NCBI GenBank assembly: GCA_029204045.2
Contig: JAQNDB010000530.1
Span: 1 to 64,000, forward strand
DNA length: 64,000 nucleotides
Source: Tillandsia leiboldiana
Lineage: Eukaryota > Streptophyta > Magnoliopsida > Poales > Bromeliaceae
Direction: 5' to 3'
Shown: one piece after another, positions 34,247-45,079 of the stretch
Numbering within the stretch: the stretch's first letter is position 1
How the letters are laid out: each line of letters opens with the position of its first letter
The notes under the pieces: generated by a model
What the model saw: the letters and a program-made list of their open reading frames with translations, nothing else
Databases searched by the model: none
What the model was told of the DNA's origin: nothing
Program-made: the position numbers and the translations under genes

Positions 34247-34841
34247 GATTTGGCGCCCTTGGGGCTTCCTAGCAACCCTAGAGTCATGAACTTAGGGTCT
34301 AAAGAGAAAATTGGCTAAACAAGAGAACTTGAATCTAAAATTAGTGTTCTTGGGGCATCCTAGCTACCATAGAGTCTTGAACTTAGGGTAAAAGTGAAAA
34401 GAAGAATCTAAAAGATAAATGCCTTCCGGATTTGAGACTCATCAATTGGGAGGATCGCACTGATGCCGTATTCCAGGACAGGGCCCGTCAGACGAGATAC
34501 TTTCGAAAAGGATAATAAAGTTAAGTGAAATTAAAGATAATAAAGCTTCCGGAAATGAATGATTGCCAACGGCTCCTGGGGGGGGGAGAGTGCGAGCGCG
34601 TCTCAACTCCAGGGAGGCAGAGTGCAAGCGCGTCTCGACTCTTGGGGGGGAGAGTGCAAGCGCGTCTCGACTCCCGGGGGGGAGAGTACGAGTATATCTC
34701 GATTCCTCGAACGAATGAGTGTCAAGGTGTCTTAAACTCATGCAGGGCAAAATGGAGAGGGATTTTTCTCGATGGATGAACCTACTGGAAACTATTCATA
34801 GTTCTCACATCCCGTGGTTTTTATTTTTTTTACAGATCTAG
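34247..34841 (+). repeat. Repeat-derived sequence with a GC-rich minisatellite
   Basis: No gene is seen. An imperfect duplication of about 100 bp (CTTGGGGC(A/T)TCCTAGC...ACTTAGGGT) occupies 34257-34400. A minisatellite of four roughly 33-bp units (G-run, AGAGTGCAAGCGCGTCTCGACTC) lies at 34574-34706. The segment around 34700-34760 is homologous to 54380-54440, also just left of a related LTR-like sequence. Confidence 0.5.
34574..34706. repeat. Minisatellite, four units of about 33 bp
   Basis: Units begin with a G run and contain GAGAGTGC(A/G)AGCGCGTCTC; the last unit is degraded (GTACGAGTATATCTC). Confidence 0.75.
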
Positions 34842-35692
34842 TGTCACGCCCCGGGGTCGAAACTGCGCCCCGGGCTCGCCAACAGATCCGCCGCCTATGC
34901 AAAACCCCGCACAGGCGAAGCGTCTAACCTGCAAGAAAAGGTACTACAGCTAACAGATATCAGAGCTATAAATAAAAACCTGCTGTAAAACTAAAATCAA
35001 CCACTGTACAACTGGAAATAATATACTAATGTCCATCTCCCAAAAATAATAATCATACAATATCCCCAGATACAAAACCCAAAACTCAACAGGGAGGTAT
35101 CTCCAATAAATACATTAGTGTACAGGCTCTCAATACATATCATATCCTCACTACATCAGTCTCTCAAAAGAGGAAAATAAATAACTAATCTACTGAAGAT
35201 CTCCTCTGAAGGGGTACCGCTACTCTCCAACGACGGGTAGGGATCTAGCTCGCGACTCCCTCGCCTCGATCAACAACCGCTCAATCAGCAACACCCGCTA
35301 AGACTCTGCAAAACAAAGGAGAGAAAAGGAAAAGGAGGGGGAAAACCCCCAACGGGTGTGAGAACTACATCAACACGTAGTTCTCAGTGGGTACCGCCAC
35401 CAAGCCTGACGGTCTGCCCACTAAGACTACTAGAGGCATTAGATACAATGCAGTAAAAACTGGACAAGAAGGGCTGGAGATACTCTACAGCTATCATGCC
35501 TCTATCTAAATGTTCAAAGGGTGGTACAGATGAAAATATATGCAACTACTCGCACCCAAGGTGCTCAATCGACCCAATCGAACTGACTGCCTCATAGGGT
35601 CCAGTCAAGCTTGCGCCCACCTACTGCCACACATCCACAAGAGGACGGGACTTACGTAGGGCGTCCCACACGGACTAACTCACCCCTCGCGC

Positions 35693-35895
35693 AAAACTGC
35701 CTCAACAGGCCTATCATCGTATCCACTGCGAAAAACTGCCTCAACAGGCCAAACATCGCATCCACTGCGAGAAACTGTCTCAACAGGCCAAACAGGCCAA
35801 ACATCGCATCCACTGCGAGAAACTGTCTCAACAGGCCAAACATCGCATCCACTGCGAACAACTGCCTCAACAGGCCAAACATCGCATCCACTGCG
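35693..35895. repeat. 39-bp tandem repeat, five copies
   Basis: Consensus core ACTGCCTCAACAGGCC with a second half CATCGCATCCACTGCG. The third copy has an extra 9 bp. The open frames that cross it in three frames reflect repeat length divisible by three, not coding. The homologous LTR at 54448-55333 lacks the array. Confidence 0.85.
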
Positions 35896-37741
35896 GCATC
35901 TCAGGGGGCGCGACCCCAACTGAGGAAAACGGCGCGGCATAGAGTATCGAACATTGGCACATGCAGGCTATAGTCAAAATCCACGCTCACTCTCAGAACG
36001 GAAGGACTCAAGATCCCCAAATATCTCGCACCACAGTCGGAGTACTCTCAACGACTCAGCTAACAAGCTCTCACGAATCTCGAGACACTAGCGAACACCA
36101 CCAACTCGGGGCACTAAACTCACTGGCTGGAGATACTCCACAGCCGGGGTCGACCCACAACTCAGGGCTAACAACACTGGTCGGACGACACTCAACGACC
36201 CGGGTCCACCGCCTACCCAAATGGTTCCCGACAACACTGACCGGAAGGCACTCAACGGTCTGGGATCACCGTCTACCCAACCGGCTCCCACGACACCAAC
36301 ACTGGTCTAAACTCAACTATCAGACTCCACTCGGCCCCCAGGCACGAGTGCAACAATGTCCCACAATAACCTGACCACTCGGCCCACTACCCGGGCGAGG
36401 CAACACTATGTCCAGGAAAGATGCAAAGTGTGGGATGTCTAAAGCATAAAAGATCCTAGCCCAAGTGAAGGTTCTCTACCAGTCTGGTTAAACATGCATC
36501 ATATTGCGGGGTGCTAGGTCAAGTTCCAAATAATATCCTTTAAATAACTGAAATCATGAAATAGGGAACATTAATAGACATGATCTCTACACCATCGAAA
36601 ACATATACCCTAAATCGAGCAGGCATCAATCCACATGATCTAAATCATTTCCGTGCTTACCTCTCACTCATATTGGTTGTACAATAAATTGTGCATGCTA
36701 TCAATCATAGAGGGTGGCATTCCCATAGGTAAGCTTACATTAACCATACATAAACATCCACTATTACAACTCCCATAAGGTACAACATGCATATAAACCT
36801 TGCCATTCCCTTATGCAGTTACTTTTACTGAACTTACCCACCTGAAGTGCTTAATCCAAGGCAAACCTGAAGTCGGTGAAGAGCGTGGCCACTTGCTAAC
36901 AAATTCCACTGAATCTGCATCCTCGGTACATGGTCGCACAAGCTTCAGCTCCAATCAACAACACGCCAATACAACAACACAATCAATCAACACCACAAGT
37001 CCTCCAAACAGCACATGCTGTCACAACCAACCAGCGGAGGAAAAAGGGAACCTCACCTGTGTACAGTGCTCTAAAAATTCTAGAAAATTCACGGTTGCGA
37101 TCCTCGCGACGAGTAGCCCCAAAACGAGTATTTATACGCCCCGTTCCGATACCTGTAGGCCAAGATACAAATTAAACAAGGTGGGGCGTCGGCAACCCAC
37201 AACACTGCGAAAACATCGGGATACAACCCCAAAGAAGCTTAAATCTCACCTTCTAAGAGTCCTCAGAAAAATCCAATAAAAATACGAGCGCGTTTCTCTC
37301 GAAGAGTATATGTCAAACGAGTCCTTAAACGCCTCATTCCGATGCTCGTAGGTTGAGATAGAAAATCGACAAGCCTTCGCTGTCCAAAATCTCACGGCAG
37401 AAAAAGGGGTCACAGAAACACCTCGGGAACAGTGCGGAAAACTCGAAACGAGGAGAAGTGAACAACACGGAAAACGAAGCCTTACCTCTCGTGAACGCGC
37501 TGCTGTGAAAATCGGCTCAAAATTCTATTGGGGTGATCCGATGTGCCTCGCGGACTGAAGAGCGACGGTAATAGCCAAAAATCCAAGGTGCGTCGATGTG
37601 CGTCGCGCCGCAGATAACGCCGAAGCCGCAGTCTCCAAAAATGCCCAAGATCCAAAGGAGAGTAGATGGCACAGTGTAGAAGGCCCCTGCAGAAAAGGGG
37701 AGCTCCAGAAAAACTCCAAAACCCGCACAAAAGGCCCTCAA

Positions 37742-37757
37742 AGCCTATTTATAGGCT
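37742..37757 (-). promoter_or_regulatory. TATA box inside a perfect inverted repeat
   Basis: AGCCTATTTATAGGCT: 6-bp arms AGCCTA/TAGGCT around TTTA. On the minus strand it contains TATAAATA (37746-37753). Confidence 0.6.
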
Positions 37758-37797
37758 GAAATCAGGGTCCAAAATACACATCCTGGTACATTTTCCA

Positions 37798-37836
37798 GGC
37801 GCCCGGAATTTCCGGGCGCCCGGAATCTCCGGGCGC
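37798..37836. repeat. Palindromic GGCGCCCGGA array upstream of the TATA box
   Basis: Arms GGCGCCCGGA and TCCGGGCGCC face each other across 3 nt, followed by another TCCGGGCGC unit. It lies about 40 bp upstream (minus strand) of the TATA box, the place the GATCCGGATC array takes in the copia LTRs. Confidence 0.7.
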
Positions 37837-38656
37837 AAACAGTGCGCTGAAATCCCCTCTCTCCACAGCGCCCGAATCGCCCACCGCGCGACACGTCGCC
37901 ATCGAATAGGCAACAGCGAAGCCCACCACGAGCTTTTCACCACGTAGCCCACCGCAGCTGCCGACGCGTGGCGCGCCCGAGCGCGGGAAACCGGTCAACG
38001 CGCGCCCATGTGCGCCTGCGCCGCCGCCTGCACCCTCTGCATGCACTCGCCCCGAGGCCGGCCGCACCCGCTCTGTGGACCGAGTCCACTACACCAACCA
38101 ACCGCCTGCTGCCACGCGTCCAAAGCACACCACTAGGAAGCCTCCACGTGGTACTCCTAACCCCACAACACCGCGGCTGCCCGCGCGCTGCCCGCGGCCA
38201 CGCCCGCGCGCTGCCCGCGCCTGCCCGGCGCCTGTCCGCTCCCGCGCCTACGCCGCCGCGCTCCGAAAAATACAAGTGAATAGTCTATTTTCATCGTTTT
38301 CGCGCTGAGTCCAATTTTGATATCCGTTTCGCGCGAAACCACTTCTAAACATCCGACGGGGTCAACCGATTACCCACGTAACCCATTTAACACCCGGAGT
38401 CCAACAATTATGTCCAATTGGTGCACCAACATCGCCGACACGCCACATAGGCCTCCAGAAGCTGCTGGTCACACTGTAGAAGCCCTGCAGAGATCCGGGT
38501 CACCACATCTAGATACAACCAGAGAGGCACGCGACAGAGGTAAGGGCCCGCCAGCATATTGGACCTAGAGTATCTAGCTTTTTGGTTTACCCTTTTGTAT
38601 TACAGAGTGAACATTGTATTTTGGTGAGGAAAATGAAAAGAAAAATTATAACAATT

Positions 38657-39669
38657 TGTTGAGACCAAAATTTTTACCACTCGAGGAGACGACACGTGGC
38701 GTATACCTTCGGCTAAAAGACATCAGCCAACGGAAGAATGAGTCAACAAAGAGGGACCCGCGTCTCGATTTAAACTGGTCTCAGTCGCGTAGGAGTGCAA
38801 CACACGACATACGCCAGTCGGCCAAAGGGATCAGCCGATAGAAAAAGCAGCCGAAAAATAAGATCCTTGCCTCATCCGAATTCGACTAAAGATGAAAGCC
38901 AGACCGCACATTTAAGCAACAATGAGGCTAAAGTCGGAGTCAATTCTCAGCTATTCAAATCGAAGAAGGAAAGGCTTCGAAAGAAAAGAGCGCGAGATTC
39001 GGGTGCGAATCTCGTAATGGACTCCGAAAAGGAAAGCGGCGTCCAGCATTGGAAAGCGGCGAGGATCACGCTTCGGCGCGATAGCGAGGGGATGAATCTG
39101 GACGGAAAAACGACTATTATCCTTCTAAGGAGAATCGACTTAAGAGGAAGTAGTTGAGAATTTTTCGATAACTCTCCCTAAATCACGTCGATAATTCAAA
39201 ATCAGCGATCATACTCTTGGTTCGGGAGTGTATAAATACCCGAACCATCGAAGAAGTGGGGGTCCTGCAACCTCGTAAGCTAGGACCACCCCCCTAATTT
39301 TCATATCTTTCATATCTCCATTTATCGCATTTTCTAGGGGTAGGCTTACTTATAATTTCTTCCCTTTCCTCCTCCTTGTATCCCCTTTCCAATCAATACA
39401 AAGTTCTAATCGGCTCATCAGCAGTGTCAAATTATTGTCTCTACTACCTGGTTCGGCTACTCTAGGCCGAACTCAGCCTCTCTCTATCTCCATATCCCGA
39501 TTCGGCTAATCTAAACCGGACGGTCGCGAGAGTTTAAGTGAGAAGAACTCGGCCGAGCAGATCCCTTCTCGGCCCGATCGCTTGATCCATTAGCACGCGG
39601 CGCATCATATATCAGAGGGTCAAACGAACCGACGGGGCCGGCCGATGACCGACGTTGTCGACCCCAACA
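38657..39669 (+). repeat. Solo LTR, TGTTGAGACC family
   Basis: 1013 bp from TGTTGAGACC to CCCCAACA, the same family as 561-1586. No internal sequence or second LTR flanks it, so it is a solo LTR. The flanks (CAATT and TAATA) do not form a target duplication. The TATA box TATAAATA (39231-39238) lies in the loop of a perfect 9-bp inverted repeat (39218-39247). Confidence 0.75.
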
Positions 39670-40162
39670 TAATAATATAATTAATGTTCATTCTGTTTTA
39701 ACTTCCTTTCAGCTTTATTTATGTGGTTGTATGTTTAAAGTTGAAAGCTTTAGTTTACTCGTACTCTAATACATATATCACATTGTATACTTGTGATTTG
39801 AGTTGTTCCGTTCCTTTTGGGTATGGAGGAGGTCATACCCGATTGGCGGGTCTGTTTGAGTGCCCGAACTGACCAAAGTGGCGATCTCAGGGCATGACAT
39901 TCTCTCCAAATCCAAAGTGCAAGCTCCAATGGTGGAGAGGAGAAGGAAGAAAAAAAATAAAGATTAGAAAAGAGTGGAGAAGAAAAACCCAAGGAAAAGA
40001 AAGAGGAACTTACCTCTCTCACTCTCTTGCAACCTTCCAAATGAGGGAAAAGAATAGAGGAGGAAGGTGTTAAATCATGTGTTGTAATAATATCTCCATA
40101 AGCCCTTCTAAGAAAAGAAATTGTTTTTCCCAACAAGAACAGCCCAGATTACCAAGGTCTGG
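39670..40162 (-). repeat. Leader part of an LTR-like host sequence (minus strand)
   Basis: No gene is seen. On the minus strand it resembles 61850 onward (CTGGGCTG..., CTCATTTGGA...) and holds a splice-donor-like GAGGTAAGT near 40010. Joined across the solo LTR at 40163-42804 and element D it continues with 42805-42891 and 54118 onward. Ends with the target duplication TCTGG (40158-40162). Confidence 0.5.
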
Positions 40163-42804
40163 TGTCACGCCCCGGGGGTTTTTAGGTAAAGCGAAAAAGC
40201 GTATATAGTTTTTTCTTTATAAATAAGTATCGACCTCCCCCCAGTGCGTGTCAGACCTGCCACATATACAAATTCACTCTTCAATCGGACAGAGTCTCCT
40301 TTGTATATGCACGACGTCACATTTACAACACAACATCAACAACATTCTTTAACCACACAATCACAGTGAACAAGGAAGGGAAGGTAATTTCATTCAATCA
40401 TATCCAGAGTTAAACTACGGGTTTTGCAAACGGTGTCCACACGACACCTAGTTTTTTTGAAAGCATTTACACATTCACACTAAAGCGGCCATACCTTTTT
40501 GAAAGGATAAATCCAGGGGTTTACCAAGATTGTGCCCACACGGCACTTAGTTTGGAAAGCATTTTCGAAACCATTTTATTAGTTGTAAACTATGCCGCAT
40601 AAAAGTCCATAAAAGTATATCAAATCCACAGTGCTAACTAACTGATTATCCAACATCCCACATGATCCACATTCAAGCAAATTAAACTAACAGTTAAATT
40701 GAAAGGAGAAAAGAGATAAACCGAACGGGAAATAGCGTAATAAAGCCTCATACGGCTAAGGTCCTCTCGACGCAGTCTCACCACCGTCCCAGTTATTATA
40801 CCTAGCCGGACCTGTCACAGTGTGGGAAGTCAGTGACAAATAAAGTAGATGTTTCAACAATTTATAATAGCTTTTAAAATAAAACAAGTACACCGGGACC
40901 TTTCGCTTTCCCACCTCATGTGTCCACCTCACTTGATTTAATTACACCTGGTACCTGTCGGGGAGTCGACGATCTCCCCTCGTGCACAATCACCTTACTT
41001 ACGTGATGCTTTTAACCCCTTTCACGGTACTAGTGCGGCACTTTTAGCTAGCGTGAAGGGGTCCCCACTGGCACCTACACAATCGTGGGGCACACGGGTC
41101 ATTCAGACCACTTATCCGGAAAAGTACACCCATACGGAGGCCAATCCGCCGGTGTACGTGCAGCATCCAAAAACATGATTTGCCGAAGTCGGCATGTATC
41201 AAGCACCGCGACCCTCAGTCGCCACAATTTAATAATGAAAGATCAATATATATTCATGCGAAAGGTTTAACAGTTCATCTACTTTATTAGACATATTATT
41301 AAGTCTTTTACGATGATATGGTGCACTTAATGCACTCGTTGCACTTATTGCAAGGGTACCCACCTGGTTGCGGGAAGATCGGAGCACTTGGATCTTTTAA
41401 CTCGCTCCCGCTACACACCTGGACCTAAAGGAGTCCCCAAAGGAAGATGAACATCAATATAACGCACTAACATCGCGGAAACGGAAGTCCGAAACTAACT
41501 CCATGAAGAAAGACCCAAAACTGCACAATTACGACACCTGACGGGTCCCCGCGCGGACGTCGCCGCCCGCGAATGCCCCGCGCGGACCGAAACTGCGCCG
41601 TGTGCATCCGCGGGTGGCGCCCGCGCGGCGCCCGCCTGCCCCGCGGGTGCCCCGCGCGGCGCAAGGCCGCTCGGCGTGCGCCCGGGGTGGCGCCTGCGCG
41701 GTATGCACCCGCCCGCGGGCGCCCCACGCGGCGCAAGGCCGCGCGGTTGCGCGCCTGGGGCGGCGCCCGCGCGGCACCCGTGCGGCGCAACCCGCGAGCG
41801 GGCGCCCCGCGCGGCGCAAGGCCGCGCGGTTGCGCGCCCGGGGCGGCGCCCGCGCGGCACCCGCGCGGCGCCGCCCGCCCGCGGGCGCCCCGCGCGGCGC
41901 AAGGCCGCGTGGTTGGGCGCCCGGGGGCGGTGCCCGCGCGGCGCCCTAGCGGCGCCGACGTAGTCCGCCCGTCCGCGCGGTGCCCTAGCGGCACCGCGCG
42001 TCGTCCGCACGTCCGCGCGTCCGCGCGGTGCCCTAGCGGCACCACGCGTCGTCCGCCCGCCCACTCCGCGCCCTAGGTCACGCGGTGGTGGCGGCGGCGG
42101 GGTCGGCAATGACGTCGGGGACGGCGACGGCGATGAAGACACGAAGAAGACACCGAAAAAACCCCAATAACGCAACAAAACGAAATCTACTTACCGAAAG
42201 TTCCGACGGGGAAGCCGACCGAACGCTCTTCTAATTCCGGTACGTTGTTCGTGGTGATCGGATTCCTCCGTCTCCTTCCTCTTTCCTTCTTTCTCCTCCT
42301 CCGGTTAGGGTTCCGTCTTTTCCTTCTCTTTTTCTCCCTCGTTCTCTCCGGCTAGGGTTTCTTTTTTTGCGAAAAGTGAGATTTCCCTTTTCGTACGTAC
42401 AAATAAATCCTGCTTTTTAATTTCTGTCACCAATTAATTAATTCTTTAATTAATTAATCCTACGGGATAACCCATCTTTTAATACCCGTAACCGAATAAC
42501 TAATGCTCTTACTAATTAATCGCACGAGATAAACCCACCTTTTCCTCAGAAAACGTGCAGGATATTTTACACAGATTCCGATGCACGTTAAGTCGCCGCA
42601 ACTCTAAAAACCCTGTTCCGGGAGATTCCTACATCGGATTTCAGATCCGATTGCACCGTCGGTCAACATTTTTCGTGCTCTTTCACAGAAAAATACTCAT
42701 GCAACACACCGACCGACTTACAGAAACTCGATAATTTCGATTCACTAAAAGGGGTACTTTATTAGAAGGAGGGTAAAATATTACTAAAAAGTCGAGTCAT
42801 TACA
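40163..42804 (-). repeat. Solo LTR of a probable Ty3/Gypsy element
   Basis: Runs TGTCACGCCCCGGGGG to GTCATTACA (2642 bp) with a perfect 5-bp target duplication TCTGG (40158-40162 and 42805-42809). No internal region, so solo. On the minus strand it starts TGTAATGAC. It contains an imperfect duplication around 40430-40560, a GC-rich minisatellite (41540-42075) and CT-rich sequence (42230-42370). The GC-rich open frames on both strands are repeat artefacts. Confidence 0.8.
41540..42075. repeat. Extremely GC-rich minisatellite in the solo LTR
   Basis: Repeated units such as CGCGGCGCAAGGCCGCGCGG and CCCGCGCGGCACCCG, roughly 80 bp long in the middle, then shorter units with GCCCTAGCGGCACC. It is the sharpest base-composition change in the window. 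Confidence 0.85.
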
Positions 42805-42891
42805 TCTGGACCCTCCCTCAAGGTCCGGACCCCGAAGGGTCACCAAACATCTGCACAGCAAGGGTCCGGACTCTCCCTCCAAGGTCCGGAC
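42805..42891 (-). repeat. GGTCCGGACC paired-palindrome array of the host LTR
   Basis: Palindromic decamers separated by 9-10 nt, continued after element D at 54118-54180. The first arm is cut by the solo LTR and another arm is cut by element D (duplication CGGAC at 42887-42891). Confidence 0.75.
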
Positions 42892-44231
42892 TGTTGGGTC
42901 GTATATAATACGGATCTAAATAGGGGAAGAAACACCTAGAGGGGGGTGAATAGGTGTAAACGTATAAACACTCAAAAATCGTTGCGATAAAAAACCCAAT
43001 GCGGAAATGAAAATAACTCGCAAGATTTTTACGTGGAAAACTCCATCACCGGAGTAAAAAAAACCACGGGACCGATAACACGGCAGAAATCCACTAGAAT
43101 TAAAACACGTACAAGGTGATTTACCGTACACACTTACGACTCAACCTTTTCCATACGCTCCTAGAGGATCTTCTCCGCTCGCTCCAGACGCTTCTCGAAT
43201 CCACGATCTGCGCCCAACGCCGAATCCACGGCGTCCAACGTCGAATCCACGACGTCCGACCGAATCCACGGTCTTCACCCAATAGCACCCTTCGAATCCA
43301 CGAACGTGCCTCGCTCCGAATCCACGAGAGCGAATGAACCTTGAATCCACAAGGACACGCGAATCCACGCGCCGATTTTGGGGTAATCGTTGTTTTTTGG
43401 GTGGTGATGATCCGCCGAATACTTAGATCAAAGATAGATCGGAAATACCATCTAAGTATTCATTAGTTTGATTCAACTCAGGATGTGAGTATGAAAACCT
43501 AGAATCAAACTAATCAATATAGATGAAGAAACATAGAGTATTCTCTAATGATTTCCTTTCTTCTCTATATGTGGATCTATAGCCGTATAAGATGATATAT
43601 GAAAATGACGGCTATGTGGATTGACCCTAGAAAGAAAGACATAGGGTCTATTTATAGGTTAGAAACCCTAGGAAGGAGATAAGAATCAAAAACCTGCCAT
43701 TTCTGGAATTTTACGGACGGCGATCCGGATCGTGATAACTGAGATCCGGATCGTCATAACGAAACAGCCAATTCCAGAAAAACGAAGGTTCGGGATCCGG
43801 ATCATGTAACTACGATCCGGATCGTTCATACAGTTCACCAAACATCAACGTTCGGGATCCGGATTGCGAAGCAAGATCCGGATCGTTCAAGGTAGATGGT
43901 AAACTCAACGTTCGGGATCCGGATCAAGAGACTACGATCCGGATTGCGACGAAGTATGAACGAACCACCTTCGGGATCCGGATCGAACAGCCTGATCCGG
44001 ATCCTGAACATGTCCCAAGTCCAGTTTTTTGATTTTTATGCAATGAAAGATTCTTCCAAGTGTTTCTACACTACAAGAAGTATTCGGATCACACAAATTC
44101 TTTAGTTAAACATACCTGATCCTTTTGAATTCTTCTTTCTTGTGATTGAGTTAAATGATTCAACTTTCTTCACCTTCAATCTTCAAGACTTGAGACTTTC
44201 ACGAAACTACGCCAACTCAAATTCCGTAACA
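42892..44231 (-). repeat. Element D 3' LTR
   Basis: Minus-strand order: palindrome pairs 43722-44003, TATA 43649-43656, hairpin array 43189-43371. Ends abut the polypurine tract at 44232-44245. Confidence 0.92.
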
Positions 44232-44245
44232 ATCTCCCCCTTTGG

Positions 44246-45079
44246 CGGTTTCGTGACAAAACATAGATCCACTAAAGAAAATTCAAAAAGATATTTTTGT
44301 TGCTATCACCATACAACAAAAATTTACAATGGAGATCCAAAATACAATACATGAGTTAAACTCCTAAAACAGACTCTAGACTTAGACATCTGTACTCTCT
44401 GCAAAAAGAAATCATTCTTGACAAAAGAAATCGTTAGATACCTCAAGAATTTTGTATTATTCAAAAACCACAAACAGAGATGAAGTTTAAACTCATTTAT
44501 ACTTACCATGACATTTATATTCAGATATGTAAACTGATCATAGTTAAAAAAAAAAAAAACCAACATATCTTCTTTGCACGTAAAAACCAAATGTCATGAA
44601 CATGTTTGTGACAAACTAATATATATATAGATATGTAATTGATCAGAGTTAAGAACCAACATATCTTCTATGCAATCAAAAACCAAGTGTCACAAACTTG
44701 TTAGTGAACAACAACTTGTTAGTTATATTACATGCCCAAATAGTTAGCAAATAGTTAGTCGAGGCATGCATTCAGACAGCTGAAAAACCTCAAGTTGGAG
44801 TAATACTTACCTTGATATTCATCCAGTTTTCATATCAAACATTGTTCACTTACCTTGATGTTTCATGCAGTCAACATTGTTCAAAGTTCTCTCTAATTCT
44901 CTCCCCCTTTTTGTCACAAAACAAAGCCAAAATGTAGTTAAGACTACGAAATGTTAGGATAGTGAAAAAGTTCCAATAAAACGTAAAACCTGAGAACTAA
45001 GCTAAAAGTAAGTATAAGACTAAATCCTAAAATCGTAATCCTGCACAAAAAGGAAAAAGAAAAAATGAGTCAAAAGTAA
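44246..45079 (-). other. Element D untranslated 3' region
   Basis: No gene is seen. Contains the second internal polypurine-like tract on the minus strand (about 44898-44913) and a partly duplicated segment (AACCAACATATCTTCT twice, 44560-44680). Confidence 0.6.

Larger units (their letters stand above)
34842..38656 (-). repeat. Long LTR-like sequence, probably Ty3/Gypsy, minus strand
   Basis: The left end TGTCACGCCCCGGGG is a common terminus of plant Gypsy LTRs; read on the minus strand it is the 3' end. Homologous sequence starts at 54448. The minus strand has an inverted-repeat TATA box (37742-37757) with a palindromic CCGG array just upstream (37798-37836). It also has a 39-bp tandem repeat (35693-35895) and the typical TAGTTCTCAC block near the end. 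Short frames here are not credible genes. The right boundary is uncertain (somewhere 38570-38656) and no target duplication was found. Confidence 0.5.

Noticed and set aside
35611..35973. 120-residue Asn/Arg-rich frame and two opposing frames
   Set aside because: Made by a 39-bp tandem repeat whose length is a multiple of three.
36800..38568. Several 80-160 residue frames on both strands
   Set aside because: No domains, conflicting frames on both strands, and location inside an LTR-like sequence with a TATA box.
38652..39674. Target duplication for the solo LTR at 38657-39669
   Set aside because: Flanks CAATT and TAATA do not match; the LTR may have arisen by recombination between different copies.
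41467..42178. Long Ala/Arg/Gly-rich frames on both strands
   Set aside because: Stop codons are simply rare in the GC-rich minisatellite; no domain and no codon logic.
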